Shown here in pieces: positions 37,372-48,450 of a stretch of 64,000 nt of DNA. Source of the DNA: Pseudorasbora parva (Eukaryota; Chordata; Actinopteri; Cypriniformes; Gobionidae); the NCBI RefSeq assembly GCF_024679245.1, contig NC_090175.1, positions 52,311,732 through 52,375,731 on the forward strand, written 5' to 3'. Under the pieces are notes generated by a model. The model was not told the DNA's origin. It searched no databases and saw only the letters and a list, made by a program, of their open reading frames with translations. Each line of letters starts with the position of its first letter. Positions within the stretch are counted from its first letter, which is position 1. The position numbers and the translations under genes were made by a program.

Positions 37372-38358
37372 AGCAGCACTAGGTAACTTTTCAACCTTCA
37401 TAATATATTTTTTAAGACTCTTGTGATGATAAATCGACTTACAATAGGTTGAATGACACGTCTGCCATAGCCTAATGGGGTCTGTATCGTTTTTAAACTA
37501 GTAGTAACCCGAGAATAAAAAGAACTACAAAATTGGACTGCATATACGTCACTTCCACCAACACACACACTTCCTTAAATTCAGACGTGCGAGCCCAACT
37601 TTGTTCGTCGGATAATATAGTCATGTCCGAAGCAGCAGAGATAAATAAGAAAGAAAAGGTTTTGTTGGAGGAAAGCAATAAGAGGAAATGAAAAAGTGAT
37701 GGGATTAAAGGCAGGACGTGGATCAGCATTGGACCAGCGTTTGCTCGTCGGCGTGAGCTGGAGGAGGCGTGCCCGACCGATGCTGTCCTGCTTGTTATGG
37801 TGATTACCTACCACTTAAACATTGAACTGAAGTATCATATAGATTCTGTAAAACGCTAACCAATAGACTACTATAATGACGCTGGTTTGTAAACGTGAGC
37901 ATCGTGATTATTTGGCGTTTGAAAAAAATAAAACCCATGAAATTATATTCATATGACATGCTGAAACATGCCACTGACTGTAACGTTACCTGGGATGAAG
38001 ACATTTCACACGCGACGCCAGAAGAACTCTGAACTCCTCTTGCAGTGTTCAGGGGAACTGTTAGTGCTGCACCAACCTGCGGGCCGCTTTTATGAAGTTA
38101 TTTGGCCCGCACCGCACCACTGTATATATTTTTACAACCCGCCGCGCACCCGCGACCATTAAATATACATACCGGGTCCGTGGGTTATGAAACGACCCAC
38201 GCATCACTAGTTCAGGGCTATCAGGGTTGTCATGTCAACAAATGCACGCGCGATGGTATCCCCTGTTGTAGGATGACCGATCTTACGACAGTAGTTGAGG
38301 ACATTATTTTTTCCAAACTGTAGGGGGGCCCCGAGAACAAAAGTAGCCAAGTGCTGCT
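37372..38358 (+). mobile_element. 987-bp Kolobok-like TTAA element
   Basis: TTAA lies at 37368-37371 and 38359-38362. The inverted ends agcagcactaggtaactttt and aaaagtagccaagtgctgct differ at a few positions. It holds one decayed coding stretch near 37623. TTAA plus AG-starting ends fit the Kolobok type, by inference. No transposase core was seen. Confidence 0.8.
37623..37800 (+). pseudogene. Decayed ORF inside the TTAA element
   Basis: It reads MSEAAEINKKEKVLLEESNK, then RK, an in-frame stop (37689-37691), then KSDGIKGRTWISIGPAFARR and RELEEACPTDAVLLV. The Lys/Arg-rich start and the 'IGPAFARxRELxE...TDAVL' pattern recall N-termini of uncharacterised fish transposon proteins. No known domain is assigned and no catalytic residues are visible. 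Confidence 0.5.
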
Positions 38359-38589
38359 TTAAAATTCTCAACTTTACAGCAGAAAAAAACATGTTTACAG
38401 CCTGGTACAAATTGTGTTTTTTGCCTATACGGCTAATTTTGATCTTCATGACAACTGTGAGGAGGGTGTATTTTTTTATAACTCATTCGTTTACGTTATA
38501 TAAAGCCTTAAAGTTCTGCATAATTAAGACCGTGGTTACAAGTGGATAGCCATTTATCCGCCGTCTATAGTCATTGTGTCACCTCAATG

Positions 38590-39745
38590 TTGTCATAAAG
38601 GAGCCTGTAGTTAAATAATCAACATGGATATTTTCCTCCAAACATGTTTGGTCCATCAGAACTAAACATTTGATATCAGAACGAAACATGTTATCGGCAA
38701 AAATATGTACCTGCAGCAGACAAAATGTATGCTTTTTCCAGCAGACATTAGCTCTTCACTTCCATTTGGACACTATCCAATCCTGTTAAGGCCTTGAGTT
38801 GTTGTTTTCCTGAGCAATCGGAGAATTGCAGGAAATGCTCGGGAGAAGCACTAAATCCTGCACACTGATCAGTGGTACTCTGCTATGTCTGTACCTCAAA
38901 TATACCTCTCTTATGTTGACAAAGTGGTTAGAAAAGCTCTTGGTATATAATCATCTAAAAGACTGCATCAAATATGTGGATATCTATATATAGGTTGTGG
39001 GGCAACATTTATGATAAAATGCTTTTCGTGACCGATTCAAGGGGTATCTGGAAATCAGAGATCATATTCTACATTCTTTCCACTATATGATAAAACTTAT
39101 CTTTATATAATATCTTCACTTATCCCCTACTTAAGCTCTTAAAATATCTTATCTGTCAATGGTTTATCTGTTTTACATCCTTCAGAGCACATGTGTGGGA
39201 TGCATTGCAAGTCACATTGATTTCATCTTGGCCTAAGTCCCGTGACAGAATCAAAAGCTTAGGTTGAAAAAACAGCTCAGATGACCTCGGCTATCCATGA
39301 AAGACCACCAAGACTTTAGGAGGAGACCCTTAGCTTTGAAGAAACCCTAGGTTGCCCCCAATTTCCCTCCTGAAAGTCCTTGGCCTTTGTCCTTCAAGGC
39401 TACAAAAGTGGCCTGGACCAATGAAGCACCTCACAGTGTGTTTGTAATTCAGAGCCGGAATAAAGGCCTGTGGAAAATGAAAGTGAAGGTCTTTGAATAA
39501 AGAGTCTCTTAAGACCTTGAATTTCAAAACTGGAAAGTGTAAAAAATCTGTTATACAAGGAGATAAGGGTCAAGGTTTGTTCTATGCATAGACAGATGGA
39601 GCTACTCAGTTAAAATTTCTATTACACATCCAATAATTTTAAAAGAAACATTTAATCCGTAAAGGAGGATTTTGTAATCAATTGCTCTTATCGTGTTTTA
39701 TTGTGCTTTTGTGCCCTTTTTGTGCCTCCTGGACATTGTTCAAAA
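38590..39745. other. Unique-looking sequence
   Basis: No gene was recognised. Bases 39200-39520 are GC-richer, free of recognised repeats, and carry only short frames without known motifs. Confidence 0.4.
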
Positions 39746-39749
39746 TTTC

Positions 39750-39940
39750 TCATTTTAAGTTTCCCAGAAGCAATCAATATTTTTATTTAGCAAGGATGCA
39801 TTAAATGGCTCAAATGCACTTACAGTGTTAAAATGTATCATGGTTTCCATCAAAACATTAAACTCAACAACTTTTTTTAACATTGACATGAATAATAATG
39901 ATGCTGAAATGAATTATATTTTAAAATATATTAACAATGT
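39750..39940 (+). repeat. Family A dispersed repeat copy
   Basis: 'tttatttagcaaggatgcattaaatgg', 'tatcatggtttccatcaaaacatta' and 'aataataatgatgctgaaatgaa' follow the family A order. Confidence 0.6.
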
Positions 39941-40079
39941 GTTACGGACAGCTTTTTTGGGTAATCTAGAATTGTAATCCATATAAAGCAAAGGGTCGAA
40001 CACACGGGCAAACAATCCAAATGAGCAACAGGGCAAAACACATAGGCAAAAAGGGTAATGCAGAATATAGTGACAGGCG

Positions 40080-40520
40080 ATTTCGAAACACTGCTTCATG
40101 AAGCTTTGCAACCCTTACAAATAGCTTGAATCAGGGGTTTGGAGCACGTATCAAACTGCCAACGTCACATGATTTCAGTAAATGAGGATTTTCGCTGTCT
40201 TACTCCCTGTCCCAAAATGAAACACTTTATGTGGACGTACAATGGCCACTGCGTACGTTTGTCCATTAAGTCTACAAGACAGTAAGGTGTCCCATTTGTC
40301 ATTTAAGCTTAAAAAAGGGTGCTCGTGAGTGCCCCCCTTGTGGCTGCTATGCGCCCTCAATGAGCACTTCAGCCGAGCTATGCAGACGACTTCTACCCGC
40401 TAAAGCGGCGTTACATTGGGAAAGCGCGATCTCAGAGGAAGACCGTGAGGGTTTAGGGTGCCATTTGGGACAGGGCCTTGAGCGTTTTTGAAATTTCAAT
40501 GGTTCACCATTGGAGGGAAA
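40080..40520. mobile_element. Repeat fragment hosting a CCCTGTCCC element
   Basis: The host parts (40080-40204, 'ggcgatttcgaaacactgcttcatgaagc'; 40476-40520, 'tttttgaaatttcaatggttcacc') resemble a single dispersed element interrupted by 40205-40475. Confidence 0.45.
40205..40475. mobile_element. MITE with CCCTGTCCCAAA ends
   Basis: The ends ccctgtcccaaaatg and catttgggacaggg are inverted over 12-13 bases. It is about 271 bp without coding capacity. No clear target duplication was found. Confidence 0.7.
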
Positions 40521-40649
40521 TCTCTGGGAATGATACGGATTCACTAAGAACTATTAAACAAGATTGTTTGAGTATTAACTGATCTCTGAGCAGTTTGATA
40601 TATTTGTACATTGTCTAATTAAAATCGTATACTAGTGAATAGTCTCTTA

Positions 40650-41401
40650 TAGTGATGTTCGTCTCTTGAACTAATCATTCTTTTGAGCCGGTTCTAAGCA
40701 AGTAACCGTTGAGCCGGTTCATTAATCGAACTGAATCAAACTTTAGTTCCGGGTTGATCACGCAAGACGGAAAAGCCAAAGTAGCACACCCGACTAAAAA
40801 ACCCAGAAAGAGCTGGTTCAACCAGCTGTCGAAGTTTGCCGAGGATTACCGGGGGTGATGGAGTTGACGACGCAAGTCTGAGGCAGGTAGGCTACTGGAA
40901 ATATGCCTACTATGTTATTAAATATCTACTGTTATTAAATAACATTTTATTAAAACATGCAAAAACATACATTTACTGTAGTTTATTGTGCATGAAGATT
41001 ATTGTTAAGTGAAATGTAGAAGTTTATAATACTAGTGTATTCTTTCTAAATAGGCTACTTTAGACATCCACGTTTGTAGCGTAATTTTCAGTCGAATCCA
41101 ACACACGTGAAGCATAAATTAATTAACTGTGAACATAACACAAACACCATTAACTTAAGTGAATGAAAGGCAATAATATAAGACACTCACGCATATAATA
41201 CTTTATTTGATTGTTTCAATATACATTGACACAGGGTATTACTTTATTTGAATCTTCCCTTGACATAACATGACAGAAATGTATAAAAAAGCATAAAAGA
41301 AATGGATAGTAACGTCATTGCATGCTTTTTGAACTGGGCCATTGAGCGGAACAGTCCGAGAAGAACCGGTTCGCGGAAATGAATCAAACTTTGCATCACT
41401 A
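40650..41401. mobile_element. 752-bp non-autonomous hAT element
   Basis: The perfect inverted tips are TAGTGATG and CATCACTA. The 8-bp target duplication GTCTCTTA lies at 40642-40649 and 41402-41409. The ends are rich in 'gagccggttc', 'gaaccggttc' and 'gaatcaaact' words; inverted pairs lie at about 40684 and about 41365. There is no transposase frame. Confidence 0.93.
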
Positions 41402-41409
41402 GTCTCTTA

Positions 41410-41928
41410 TTGACCCGTTTAGCTGATCAATCCATGAAACAAACAAAAAATTTGCCTTGAGGACTGATAAAAGAACATGTTACGCATATATTTGATATTT
41501 AATCTTATTAGAGGATAAGTTAATTGCATTTTATATTTTTTACTTTCAATAAAACATTTGAAGTTGGGTTATAAAAGGTGTTTTTATCTTTGGTTTGAGT
41601 TTTTGTTACATTTCCACTGTTTAGACCATTTTTGTGACGCAATCGGTTCAACAGATTCAAATGAAGTCTGAAAAGCTTTGTTTTCCCTTCACTACCAGAG
41701 AAACAAAAAACCAAGACACAGGAAACCAAGATGTTGCTCATAAATGAAGCAAAACAAGACTTTGCAAAGAGTGAGTGAAAACACAAGTCTTATAGGCAGA
41801 GCTAGCAAGGCAATGAGACACAGCTGAATGTAATCAAGCATAATGAGATAATCCTAACCGTGGGTTATGGGAAATGTAGTCCATGATAAGATGCACAATT
41901 TGCACAATAAAAAACAAACAAACAAAAA
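41410..41928. other. No recognised feature
   Basis: No recognised gene or element. The antisense 88-codon frame at 41520-41786 has no known motif. Confidence 0.45.
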
Positions 41929-41929
41929 A

Positions 41930-42255
41930 AAAAAACACATTTTGGAGTGGAGATCTAGATGCAGATAAAGACTTCCTAGGCAGATATTGACTTACATAGG
42001 ACTGTATGGGGAAGCACAGGCGAAGCACTGCTACTTGGGTGCAGAGATATCATGCAACACATTGCGATCGCTCAACAACAGCCACAGGATGTGAGGATGA
42101 GAGCCGTGATAGCTCTGTGCCCAATTAGCCCAACAGTGCTTCGCCTGTGCTTCCCCATAAAATCGTCCCGAATCAATATCTACCTATAGGAAATCACCTA
42201 GTCTTAATCTGCATCGCTATTTGTACTCGTTATTGTTCTAAAAACGATGGAGAGT
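41930..42255. mobile_element. Palindromic element with perfect 26-bp inner arms
   Basis: Bases 42005-42030 and 42134-42159 are perfect inverted copies (core ggggaagcacaggcgaagca). Imperfect outer arms continue the pairing ('gatgcagataaagacttcct' with 'aggtgatttcctataggtag'-type text on the other side). The spacer of about 103 bp contains gcgatcgc. It has no coding capacity. Confidence 0.8.
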
Positions 42256-43945
42256 TCCTTTAAGACTTCAAAAACTTAAAAAAATCGTATACCTTTTTAA
42301 CAGTAGTAGTGCACGTTTCATTTCTATATATCAGCGCTCTCATCAAAACAAATAAATGGGCTTGTATGTTAGCGGCAATGTATCTCTAGCTTGTCCCCGA
42401 GCACTTGAACTGGCACTAACCCCATGTTTCAACCATCCGCGGTGTTCCCCACAGAGTAAGAGAGTGAATGTGATAGGGTTAGTCCCAATCCTTTCCCGTA
42501 ATGGCCACCATATGGCTAATAAAATGGAATTCTCTGTAGCGTGTTATCCTGTGGTTAAAGCAAAGCTCAGGCTTAGTCCCGACCCTCGCTTTGTGCAAAC
42601 AAATGGTTAAATAACCCTAAAAGGGAACAACACGGCACAAATGGGCACCTCAACACAAAGATAGGGCATAGAGCCCTGCGGTTCACATGCAAATGACCAA
42701 AAGTCTCCGCTGCAAGCATGCTAGCACAATACAGTGATTATGAGGGAAGATAAAAAAGCAGACAGACTTAGCCTCAAGCTCACAATGAGCCAGTGAACTT
42801 AATCGACACCATCCAGCTCTAGCATTTCCCCGGTGAAACTTCTTTCTTTATATTTTTGTCTTCATTTTTTCATAGCCCTAGGAACACATTGTGAAATCTC
42901 ATACCGTGGCTTCATTTTTTGCCCCTTTCGTTTTGCCGCTAGAATGCATCCCTGAACCATACAATTAGAAAAGAGTAGAATTTGCTGCTGAATGATGAAT
43001 TATGCACCTCGCATATAGACAAGAGAAAGCTAGTATCTGGTAATAACAGGAGTTTGCATTATCAAGAGAGTTCCTCCAAACTAAAAATCTATTCTGATAA
43101 CAGAGGAGCTGTCACCACATAGTCTAAAACAAAATGAAAATCCATAGTCTGCAACATGTTCATGTCTTATGTCTTTTTTATTTATTGATATGCCCTGACT
43201 GCAGTGCTTTATATTAGCGCTGATGTTTTTATCTTCACCACATATATAATAAGAACAGCTTTCGTCCCCAGAGTGAAATAGTCCTAACATGATTCAGCAC
43301 AAGCCAAGGGCTTTTATAATGCAGCACCTCCACCTAGTGACCATCAGGGGGCGCCATCACACTCTTGCCCGATAACTCTCTCAAGTCTCGAGGAACGTGT
43401 TTTGCTTGTAAATGTGCGCTCAGTGCGTGTGTTTTCAAGGGGGAGAGAGAAAATGACTGTGAAAATTACCATGTTGTTTATTTTCAGAGGAAAGTATTCT
43501 TACAGTGCCTGGGAAAGACTGAATGGTCTCAGACAAGGGTTGGGGTGTTGAGGGGAAAGACTGATCAATATCCAATCAGAGGGCGGAGGAAGAGGTGTTT
43601 GTGCGCTGCAGACAGACACATAAAACTCTGCCGCCCATCCGCAGATTACAAAGTGAGTATGAGGAGAACAACAGAGATATTAGGATTTGATAAACCCAAT
43701 CCTTCCTTTTAAATCCACTCGGTGTGTATTAGTGAGAAATCAGAACATGATGTGTAGTTCATGACATTTCAGCTTCATATTATCGACTGTGACCTCCATT
43801 TCAAATCAACACGAAGTCAAAACTGACCCCGTTCGCTTTCTAACTGAACGATTGATCGGTGCAAGTTATTGCAAAAACAATTCTTCTGATAATTGTAATA
43901 ATTTGCTTCACCTCTAAAAAAGATGTCATCAAGCCATCAAGGATT
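42256..43945. other. Unique-looking block, candidate conserved non-coding DNA
   Basis: Bases 42360-42850 are GC-richer and repeat-free. They contain an octamer-like ATGCAAAT (42689-42696) and the CArG-like 'ccatatgg' (42508-42515). The ORF at 42356-42610 is open but has no recognisable domain. Bases 43320-43700 are similar in texture. A regulatory role is conjecture. Confidence 0.35.
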
Positions 43946-43949
43946 TGTA

Positions 43950-44161
43950 TTTCAAACAAACAACGTTCTACGTTTTATTCATCAAAGAATCCTGAAAAAC
44001 AACTACAACAAAAACTTTATTTTCCCCAAAATATTAAGCAGCACAACTGTTTACAACAATGATAATAATGAAAAAAATTTCTAGAGCAATAAATCAGCAT
44101 ATTCAAATGATTTCTGAAGGATCATGTGACTGAAAACTGGAATATTCAGAGTATTCTTCTA
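43950..44161 (+). repeat. Family A dispersed repeat copy (left of nest)
   Basis: 'ttattcatcaaagaatcctgaaaaac', 'attaagcagcacaactgttt' and 'gatttctgaaggatcatgtgac' follow the family A order. A closely similar stretch occurs at 46780-47035. Confidence 0.65.
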
Positions 44162-44680
44162 TTAAAGGGATAGTTAGGGTGACCACCTGCTAATAAGCTC
44201 AAGGGGGGACAAAGGGTATGTTTCTGAGGGACAATGTGGGACACTGCCACCCCACGGGCAGACGGGCAGATAGTGGTTTACCCATTTCTAGCACATAGCA
44301 CCTTACATGGTATATTAATAATGCCCTATTCCCCTAAACATGTGTAGGCTAATTGCTGATGTATGCTCATGAATAGGCCAACCAATGTGTATTTTTGACA
44401 TAATATTTTGAACATTCAATGAATTGACAGATGCACTTCCACTTACGATTTACTTTAGCTATTTTACTTTACTTATTTTTCATTACAATTTATTCACTTT
44501 AAATAAATTATAATATCAAATTATAGGATTAGCACAATTTGTAGTTGCTCAACACCACAGGAACAGAAAAATAAATAAATAGTTAAGTTAAAGTTAAACT
44601 AAAAGTAAAGTGAACTCTAGAGGTTCATGGAATGAGAAGGAGGGGAAGGATGGTGAACTTCCATGTTAGTATAAAGTCTG

Positions 44681-44920
44681 CACTGCAAAAAAAAAAAAAA
44701 TAATAATTTCTTACTTAGTATTTTTGTCTTGTTTTAAGTCTAAATATCTAACAATTCTTAAATTAAGAAACATTTACTAGACGTAAAAAATTTGGTCTTG
44801 TTTTGGGGGAAAAAAATCACTCAAAATTAAGCAAAATAATATGCCAATGGTGGAAACAAGAAATGCAATATAAGAAACAAGCGTAATACGAAAATACTAA
44901 GAAAAGCATTTTTTGCAGTT
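44681..44920. mobile_element. MITE D with CACTGCAAAAA ends, inside element B
   Basis: The left end is cactgcaaaaaa and the right end is tttttgcagt, inverted. 'ttcttacttagtatttttgtctt' near the left end pairs with 'aatactaagaaaa' near the right. Flanks share agtctg, a probable degraded 8-bp duplication. A partial relative is at 36941-37015. Confidence 0.75.
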
Positions 44921-45068
44921 TGAGTCTGTGTCGTTTGACATCGTATTTTACTATGTCCGATTGAGAGAGACGTTTTGCAAAGGTCAAAAAAAGCTCTCTC
45001 GGTCAACACCTTTCAGTCACAAATATTCATTTTCCCAGTCTTTCTTGTACCCACTCCTTCTCTTTTAA

Positions 45069-46025
45069 GGGTGCGTTCACACTTGTAGTTCGGTTCGTTT
45101 GGTTAGTTTGGTCCGGACCAAAAAACAAAAACAAAACATAATAGTCCTGGTCCGCTTAGCGTTCACACGGGCATTTTTAATAGCGAACCTAAAGTTACCG
45201 AACCAAAGGCATAGGGAGACACTCACAACCTGATTGGTCGGCTTATATGACGTAGGAGCTCGCTTACCGAACATTCAAAACAATGCTGTGTGCGGATTAC
45301 ACGCGTGGGCATTTTATACGTGTACATATGCCATTATTTTTTTACCAGAGAACTCATGAAGAGCTCATGAAATGCTCAAAACATTCAAAACAACGCTGTG
45401 TGCTGGATTAAACGCGATCATTTTATGCGTGTACATGTGGCATTATTTTTACCCGCTGAGAACTCATGAAGAGCTCATAAAATGTTCAAAACATTCAAAA
45501 CAGCAGCAGGATTTTCTCCGTTGTGCAGAACAGAGACGGCCGTTCTGTCGTCTGTACCTGCTAATAATGGGCAACACATGAACTTTGATGAGAAGAGCCA
45601 GGTATGCTTTTTGTGTGTTTTTTCTAGCATTTTCGAAACATGCTTGTCTGACCAAATGATTAGGCACTTCCTCGTTGCTCCACGTTTGCCCTCTGACGTT
45701 AAAATTACTCATTTTGGATACACCAATCTTTCCATGTTGTCAAATCAGCTGCATTATGCGTCGCATCTTGTGACATTATACGTCCGGTTTTTGGTCCGTT
45801 TACATGTCTTTGGTCCGTGTTGCGTTCATATATCAATCGAACCGCACCAGAGTTCGTTTGGAAGCGGACCGAGACCCATCTTTTTAGCGGTCTCGGTCCG
45901 GTTGTTTGGTGCGCACCAGGGTTCGGATGGCAGCCTTCACATATGTTCAAATGAGCCGCACTAACCGAGCAACCGCACCAGGGTTCGTTTTAATCGAACC
46001 AAACATGACAAGTGTGAACGCACCC
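45069..46025. mobile_element. 957-bp element C with perfect 18-bp TIRs, inside element B
   Basis: GGGTGCGTTCACACTTGT (45069-45086) and its exact inverse (46008-46025) form the ends. Further 'ggtccgg', 'gaaccgcaccagagttcg' and 'gtccggttgtttggtgc' inverted words lie inside. The outer flanks are TTAA and TTAG, compatible with a TTAA target with one change. The overlapping frames at 45482-45964 (+) and 45464-45950 (-) are by-products of this non-coding body. Confidence 0.88.
45271..45500. repeat. 110-bp tandem repeat inside element C
   Basis: 'acattcaaaaca(a)(t/c)gctgtgtgc' occurs at 45271 and 45381, and 'acattcaaaacagcagc' at 45491, exactly 110 bases apart each time. Each unit ends in 'gagaactcatgaagagctcat'. 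There are two full copies and one partial. Confidence 0.9.
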
Positions 46026-46779
46026 TTAGTTGATGATTGCGGTGCCCCAGACTCCATTTTTCGAATAGGAAAGTGAATCTAAAAAGTTCCACGTGTGTCT
46101 GGTATGCACGTGCGTACGCTGTCATGACAACAACGAAAAAGTTGACAACAGCAGTTCAACTGTGTGTGTGGCAACAGTAGTGTGCTGAACTATCAAGTAA
46201 TGTTGGTTTGGCTACCTGAGGCACGAGGATATAGAGCGACCAACTTTTTGAGCAAGCATGCGTGACATGGTCTCAATTTGCGGGGCGCATAAATGTGGCT
46301 TCAAACGCTGTACGCGCCCGCGCTACGCGGGACGGGTGGTCACCCTAGGGATAGTTCACTTTAAAATGAAAATTCTGTCATCCTTTACTCACCCTGAAGT
46401 TGTTTCAAACCTGTATGTATTTCTTTCTTCAGCTGAACACAAGGGAAGATATTTTGAAGAATGTCAGCAACCAAACAGTTAACAGGAGCATTGACTTCCA
46501 TAGCAAAAAAAAAAAAAAAAAAAAAATACTATGTAAGTCAATGGCTCCAATTAACTGTTAAGAGTCCTGAAAAAAAAACCAAAAAAAAAAACCACTATTT
46601 CTTCCAAAATATTAACCCGGTTGCCTGTCACACCCCCCCTTTTGGCAAATGAGGCATTGTGACATACCCCAAATAAAAGGGCTGGTGCTCGCAAGTCTTT
46701 ATGGGTAGACACATAAGTAACATATCGCCAATGTTGACATCAGTAATCTGGGGCCGTATGTGATCTTTAAATGGAAAGG

Positions 46780-47035
46780 GGTTAAGCAGCACAACTATTT
46801 ACAATACTGATAATAATGAAAAATGTTTCTTGAGCAATAAATCAGCATATTATAATTATTTCTGAAGGATCATGTGACTCTGAAGACTGGAGTAATGATG
46901 CTCAAAAGTCAGCTTTGAATCCCAGGAATAAATGAGGATTGAAAGTATATTTTAAATTGTGATATTTCACAATATTTATATATCATTTACTGTATTATTA
47001 ATTAAATAAATGTGGCCTTAACTGGTTACCCTAAA
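46780..47035 (+). repeat. Family A dispersed repeat copy (right of nest)
   Basis: 'ttaagcagcacaactatttac', 'gatttctgaaggatcatgtgac' with small changes, and 'gatgctcaaaagtcagctttg' follow the family A order and continue further 3' than the copy at 43950. Confidence 0.65.
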
Positions 47036-47935
<900 letters not shown>

Positions 47936-48267
47936 TGCAATAGCAAGTCACTTTGATTGAAGTTCTGCTTCATTAATTGGTGTTTTGAAGACCCATCATT
48001 ATGGTTCAAGCACAAGTACACTGATTGTGTGCAGTTGTTAACTTAATAGGCCATTTCTACCTGATATGACTTTTTAACATGACTTCCATTGGTGTAACAA
48101 CTGATTAATTCAGTGCATAAAAGCATTTCATTTAGATGGGTGCTATATAAAGTGTGTTTTTAGGCTGAACGTTTTACACTGTTTGAGCATTAAACACAAA
48201 ACTCTATACAAACAATACAAAATAAAGTTCTTTACAATATGTGATTCTGACTGGTCAAGCTATTTTG

Positions 48268-48349
48268 TATAATATAATATAATATAATATAATATAATAT
48301 AATATAATATAATATAATATAATATAATATAATATAATATAATATAATA
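48268..48349. repeat. (ATAAT)n pentanucleotide microsatellite
   Basis: About 16 uninterrupted copies of a 5-base unit (taata). Confidence 0.97.
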
Positions 48350-48450
48350 ACCTTTAAAAGACTCAATTTTGACTGGCATGATTTTCTATGGCAGCCTGCA
48401 TTCCTTATAACTGTTTATGATTCAAATGAAAAAAGAAGGTATTTTTATTA

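Larger units (their letters stand above)
37225..38585. mobile_element. Dispersed repeat hosting a TTAA element
   Basis: The flanks 'ctcattgagccccatgTTAA' (left) and 'TTAAaattctcaactttacagc' (right) join into a continuous repeat once 37372-38358 is removed. I recognise the joined text as a frequent cyprinid repeat from memory. Outer limits are approximate; an A-run of about 25 lies at 37201-37225. Confidence 0.5.
44176..46346. mobile_element. 2171-bp DNA element B with AGGGTGACCACC ends
   Basis: Perfect 12-bp inverted tips lie at 44176-44187 and 46335-46346. Direct repeats agggatagtt lie on both sides (44166-44175, 46347-46356), a duplication of up to 10 bp. An 8-bp call would be hAT-like, 9-10 bp MuDR-like. 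It contains two further insertions (44681-44920, 45069-46025). No transposase was recognised. Class is unassigned. Confidence 0.85.
44166..46565. mobile_element. Angel-like palindromic MITE split by a 2.2-kb insertion
   Basis: TTAA (44162-44165) is followed by agggatagtt. After the insertion the text continues from 46347 as 'agggatagttcactttaaaatgaaaattctgtcat', then a hairpin. Its arms are 'accaaacagttaacaggagc' leading to 'attgacttccatag', and 'ctatgtaagtcaatggctcc' leading to 'aattaactgtta', separated by an A-run of 22. The right half beyond the hairpin is lost. It is non-coding. Confidence 0.75.

Noticed and set aside
45464..45964. Overlapping 160- and 81/82-codon frames
   Set aside because: They lie on both strands within the body of non-coding element C, including its 110-bp tandem repeat. 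No protein motif was recognised.
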